From an uncultured Porphyromonadaceae bacterium (GTDB taxonomy: Bacteria > Bacteroidota > Bacteroidia > Bacteroidales > Muribaculaceae), in NCBI GenBank assembly GCA_900554265.1, contig USGZ01000081.1, positions 1 through 7,129 on the forward strand: DNA of 7,129 bases. Direction: 5' to 3'. A program made the position numbers and the translations under genes. Positions 5,670 through 7,129 of the stretch are shown piece by piece (positions within the stretch are counted from its first letter, which is position 1; every line of letters starts with the position of its first letter). The notes beneath the pieces were generated by a model, which saw only the letters and a list, made by a program, of their open reading frames with translations, had not been told where the DNA came from and ran no database searches.

Positions 5670-6800
5670 CTAATTCAACGTTTTGTTCGTCGGGATTGTT
5701 CTGAGCGAGGTGCGCAGGGCCGGGGCGATGGCTTTCTCGACTGTCTGGAGGAAATCCGGGCAGCCGTCGTAGTAGTCGAACTCCACCGATACGGGAAGGT
5801 AAAAGGTATGCGCCTTGAGCTCGTAAGGGAAATAGGGGTTGGCGGCCAGGCGTACGGCGTCCTTCTCGGTGGTTACGATTATGCGCCGGCCACCCTCGCG
5901 CAGGCTGTTGTAGCGTCCGAGGATGTAGTCGATGTCCTTGCGGGAATAGTTGTGGTGGTCCGGGAATACATCGACCTTGACGCGGGCGTCGTGGCTCTTT
6001 ATCTGGCGTACGAAGGGCCTCGGGTTGCCTATGCCGGCTATGGCCAGGATAGAGTCCTTCTCCGTCAGCCAGTCCAGGTAGGGTACCGTAGTGGTCAGGT
6101 CCGGGAAAACCGGCCTCAGCTCCTGATAGGTATAGTGCGAGAAGAAGAGCTCCTGGCTCGGAAAGAGGTCGTACTCGTTTATCTGCTGGCGGAAGTCGTA
6201 GGGCTTCATGGCCGCGGGGCATTTGCTGACTATGACTATGTCCGCGCGGTTGACGCCGCGGGCGCTTTCGCGCAAGCGTCCGTAGGGCAGCAGCCTGTCC
6301 TTGTAGATGGGATGGTTGTACTCGCTGATGAGAATGGACAGCATAGGCTTGACGTAGCGGTGCTGGAATGCGTCGTCGAGTACTATAAGCTGTATGGTCG
6401 GGTTTATGCGCAGGATTTCGTTGATGGCTTCGACACGGTCCTCGTTGACTACTACCATCACCTTGCCGCCGAACTTGTGGTATATCTGATAAGCCTCGTC
6501 GCCGATGTCGCGCGGCGTCGATGTGCGTCCGGCGACGATGAAACCCTTGGTCGCGCGCCGGTAGCCGCGGCTGAGCACGGCGACGTGCATGCGTTTGCTG
6601 AAATGCTCGACAAGGTACTCGACGTGCGGTGTCTTTCCCGTACCGCCTACGGCCAGGTTGCCCACGCTGATTATCGGCACCTCGAACTGGCGTTCCTTGA
6701 GGATGTCCCAGTCGAAGAACTTGTTGCGCATGTATGTGGCGGCCCCGTAGAGCTTGCTGCAGGGCAACAGTACAAGTTTTGAGAACCAGGTGGACTTCAT
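5670..6800 (-). CDS. lpxK: Tetraacyldisaccharide 4'-kinase LpxK
   Basis: Inner-membrane-associated kinase that phosphorylates the 4' position of the tetraacyldisaccharide-1-phosphate lipid A precursor. The 376 residues exceed E. coli LpxK (328) but fit Bacteroidales homologues. Visible features are a hydrophobic, partly amphipathic N-terminus (about 1-23) suited to membrane association, the P-loop GGTGKTP (52-58) within SVGNLAVGGTGKTPHVEYL, LSRGYRR (76-82), GDEAYQI (100-106) with D101 as the likely counterpart of the catalytic Asp, DDAFQHR (142-148), LLPYGRLRE (170-178), RADIVIVSKCP (185-195), AGIGNPRPF (255-263), DHH (281-283) and TTEKDA (310-315). The DHH histidine fits the second member of the catalytic Asp-His pair. 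Position after sppA and before a nucleoside phosphorylase gene and thiL is a common Bacteroidales arrangement. The start ATG at 6800 places the usual N-terminal helix intact. Confidence 0.95.
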   Translation of the reverse strand: MKSTWFSKLVLLPCSKLYGAATYMRNKFFDWDILKERQFEVPIISVGNLAVGGTGKTPHVEYLVEHFSKRMHVAVLSRGYRRATKGFIVAGRTSTPRDIGDEAYQIYHKFGGKVMVVVNEDRVEAINEILRINPTIQLIVLDDAFQHRYVKPMLSILISEYNHPIYKDRLLPYGRLRESARGVNRADIVIVSKCPAAMKPYDFRQQINEYDLFPSQELFFSHYTYQELRPVFPDLTTTVPYLDWLTEKDSILAIAGIGNPRPFVRQIKSHDARVKVDVFPDHHNYSRKDIDYILGRYNSLREGGRRIIVTTEKDAVRLAANPYFPYELKAHTFYLPVSVEFDYYDGCPDFLQTVEKAIAPALRTSLRTIPTNKTLN

Positions 6801-6859
6801 CGCGGTAGAGGGTTTTCAGCCGATGCGGAAAAGTTTCGGGTTGCGGAAGGATTTCGCGC

Positions 6860-7129
6860 TCACTTGATTGTTACGGGTTCCATTCGTGCCTGCACGGGGT
6901 TCATGGTGCGCAGGCGGCGCAGAGTCCGCAGGTAGCCGAGGGTTTCGGCATCCAGCTCATCGAGGCCCGTACCGGCCTTGAGCTCGCCCTGAAGTCCCGA
7001 TTGGCGGAGGACGGTCAGCCAGATATCGTCCTCGGTTTCGGGATAGGCGATGGCCTTGTCGGCGCTGATACCGGTCTCGGCGCTCATGGCGTCGATTGCG
7101 TCGGCGAGGCTGCCGAGCCTGTCGACGAG
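6860..7129 (-). CDS. sppA: Signal peptide peptidase SppA, C-terminal 89 residues (5' end outside window)
   Basis: The open frame runs in from the window edge and ends with TGA at 6862-6860. The visible part begins LVDRLGSLADAIDAM, which matches the segment after the last catalytic region of SppA (usually GLVD-LG---DAI--AA--AG), followed by a YP motif (AIAYPETEDD) and the C-terminal tail ending QARMEPVTIK. SppA is a membrane-bound serine/lysine-dyad protease that degrades released signal peptides; the catalytic Ser and Lys and the membrane anchor lie outside the window and cannot be checked. The assignment relies on this C-terminal signature plus the sppA-lpxK adjacency common in Bacteroidales. 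An internal ATG at 7087 should not be taken as the start, because the frame continues upstream with family-like sequence. The 59-base gap to lpxK (6801-6859) shows no promoter or terminator that I can support. Confidence 0.78.
   Translation of the reverse strand, partial: LVDRLGSLADAIDAMSAETGISADKAIAYPETEDDIWLTVLRQSGLQGELKAGTGLDELDAETLGYLRTLRRLRTMNPVQARMEPVTIK

Noticed and set aside
5586..6782. Long plus-strand open frame (398 codons) opposite lpxK
   Set aside because: It is an antisense shadow of a well-supported lpxK and has no recognisable family motif. Long antisense frames are expected in GC-rich coding DNA.
6801..6859. Terminator or promoter in the sppA-lpxK gap
   Set aside because: The gap has a few T-runs and weak complementary bits but no stable GC stem followed by T's, and no TAnnTTTG element on the minus strand.

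Overview
The window is a run of housekeeping genes, all on the minus strand, so transcription goes from high to low coordinates. Several things point to a high-GC member of the Bacteroidales (Bacteroidota), something Alistipes-like: the order sppA-lpxK-purine nucleoside phosphorylase-thiL, the ftsY-rimO pair, a TAnnTTTG-type promoter before ftsY, the lack of clear Shine-Dalgarno sites, and a base composition that looks near 60% GC by eye. The genus is an inference from composition and gene order; no rRNA or other marker is present.

Right-hand block, in order of transcription: the 3' end of sppA (signal peptide peptidase, 7129-6860), lpxK (lipid A 4'-kinase, 6800-5670), a trimeric-type purine nucleoside phosphorylase (5587-4775) and thiL (thiamine-phosphate kinase, 4768-3722). 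A GC stem followed by a T-rich run just after thiL is a good candidate terminator (3720-3694). These genes are probably one transcription unit for envelope, purine salvage and cofactor functions.

Middle: the 233-base stretch 3489-3721 is the only sizeable non-coding region. It holds the thiL terminator, an unusual array of short palindromes (3550-3692: eight copies of GATTAATC or a one-mismatch variant, four of them preceded by GAATTC or CAATTC at a fixed offset), and the ftsY promoter (3524-3517). The array is the only part of the window that known gene families do not explain.

Left-hand block, in order of transcription: ftsY (signal recognition particle receptor, 3488-2526), rimO (ribosomal protein S12 methylthiotransferase, 2529-1216), a chorismate-binding enzyme best read as isochorismate synthase MenF (1219-272), and the start of an unrecognised protein with one N-terminal membrane segment (260-1, cut by the window edge). 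Both ftsY/rimO and rimO/menF overlap by ATGA, and the last gene begins 11 bases after menF. This looks like a translationally coupled operon driven from the ftsY promoter.

I see no tRNA, rRNA, CRISPR array, insertion sequence, phage gene or defence system. The observations most worth a second look are the palindrome array and an Asp at the base-recognition position of the nucleoside phosphorylase.
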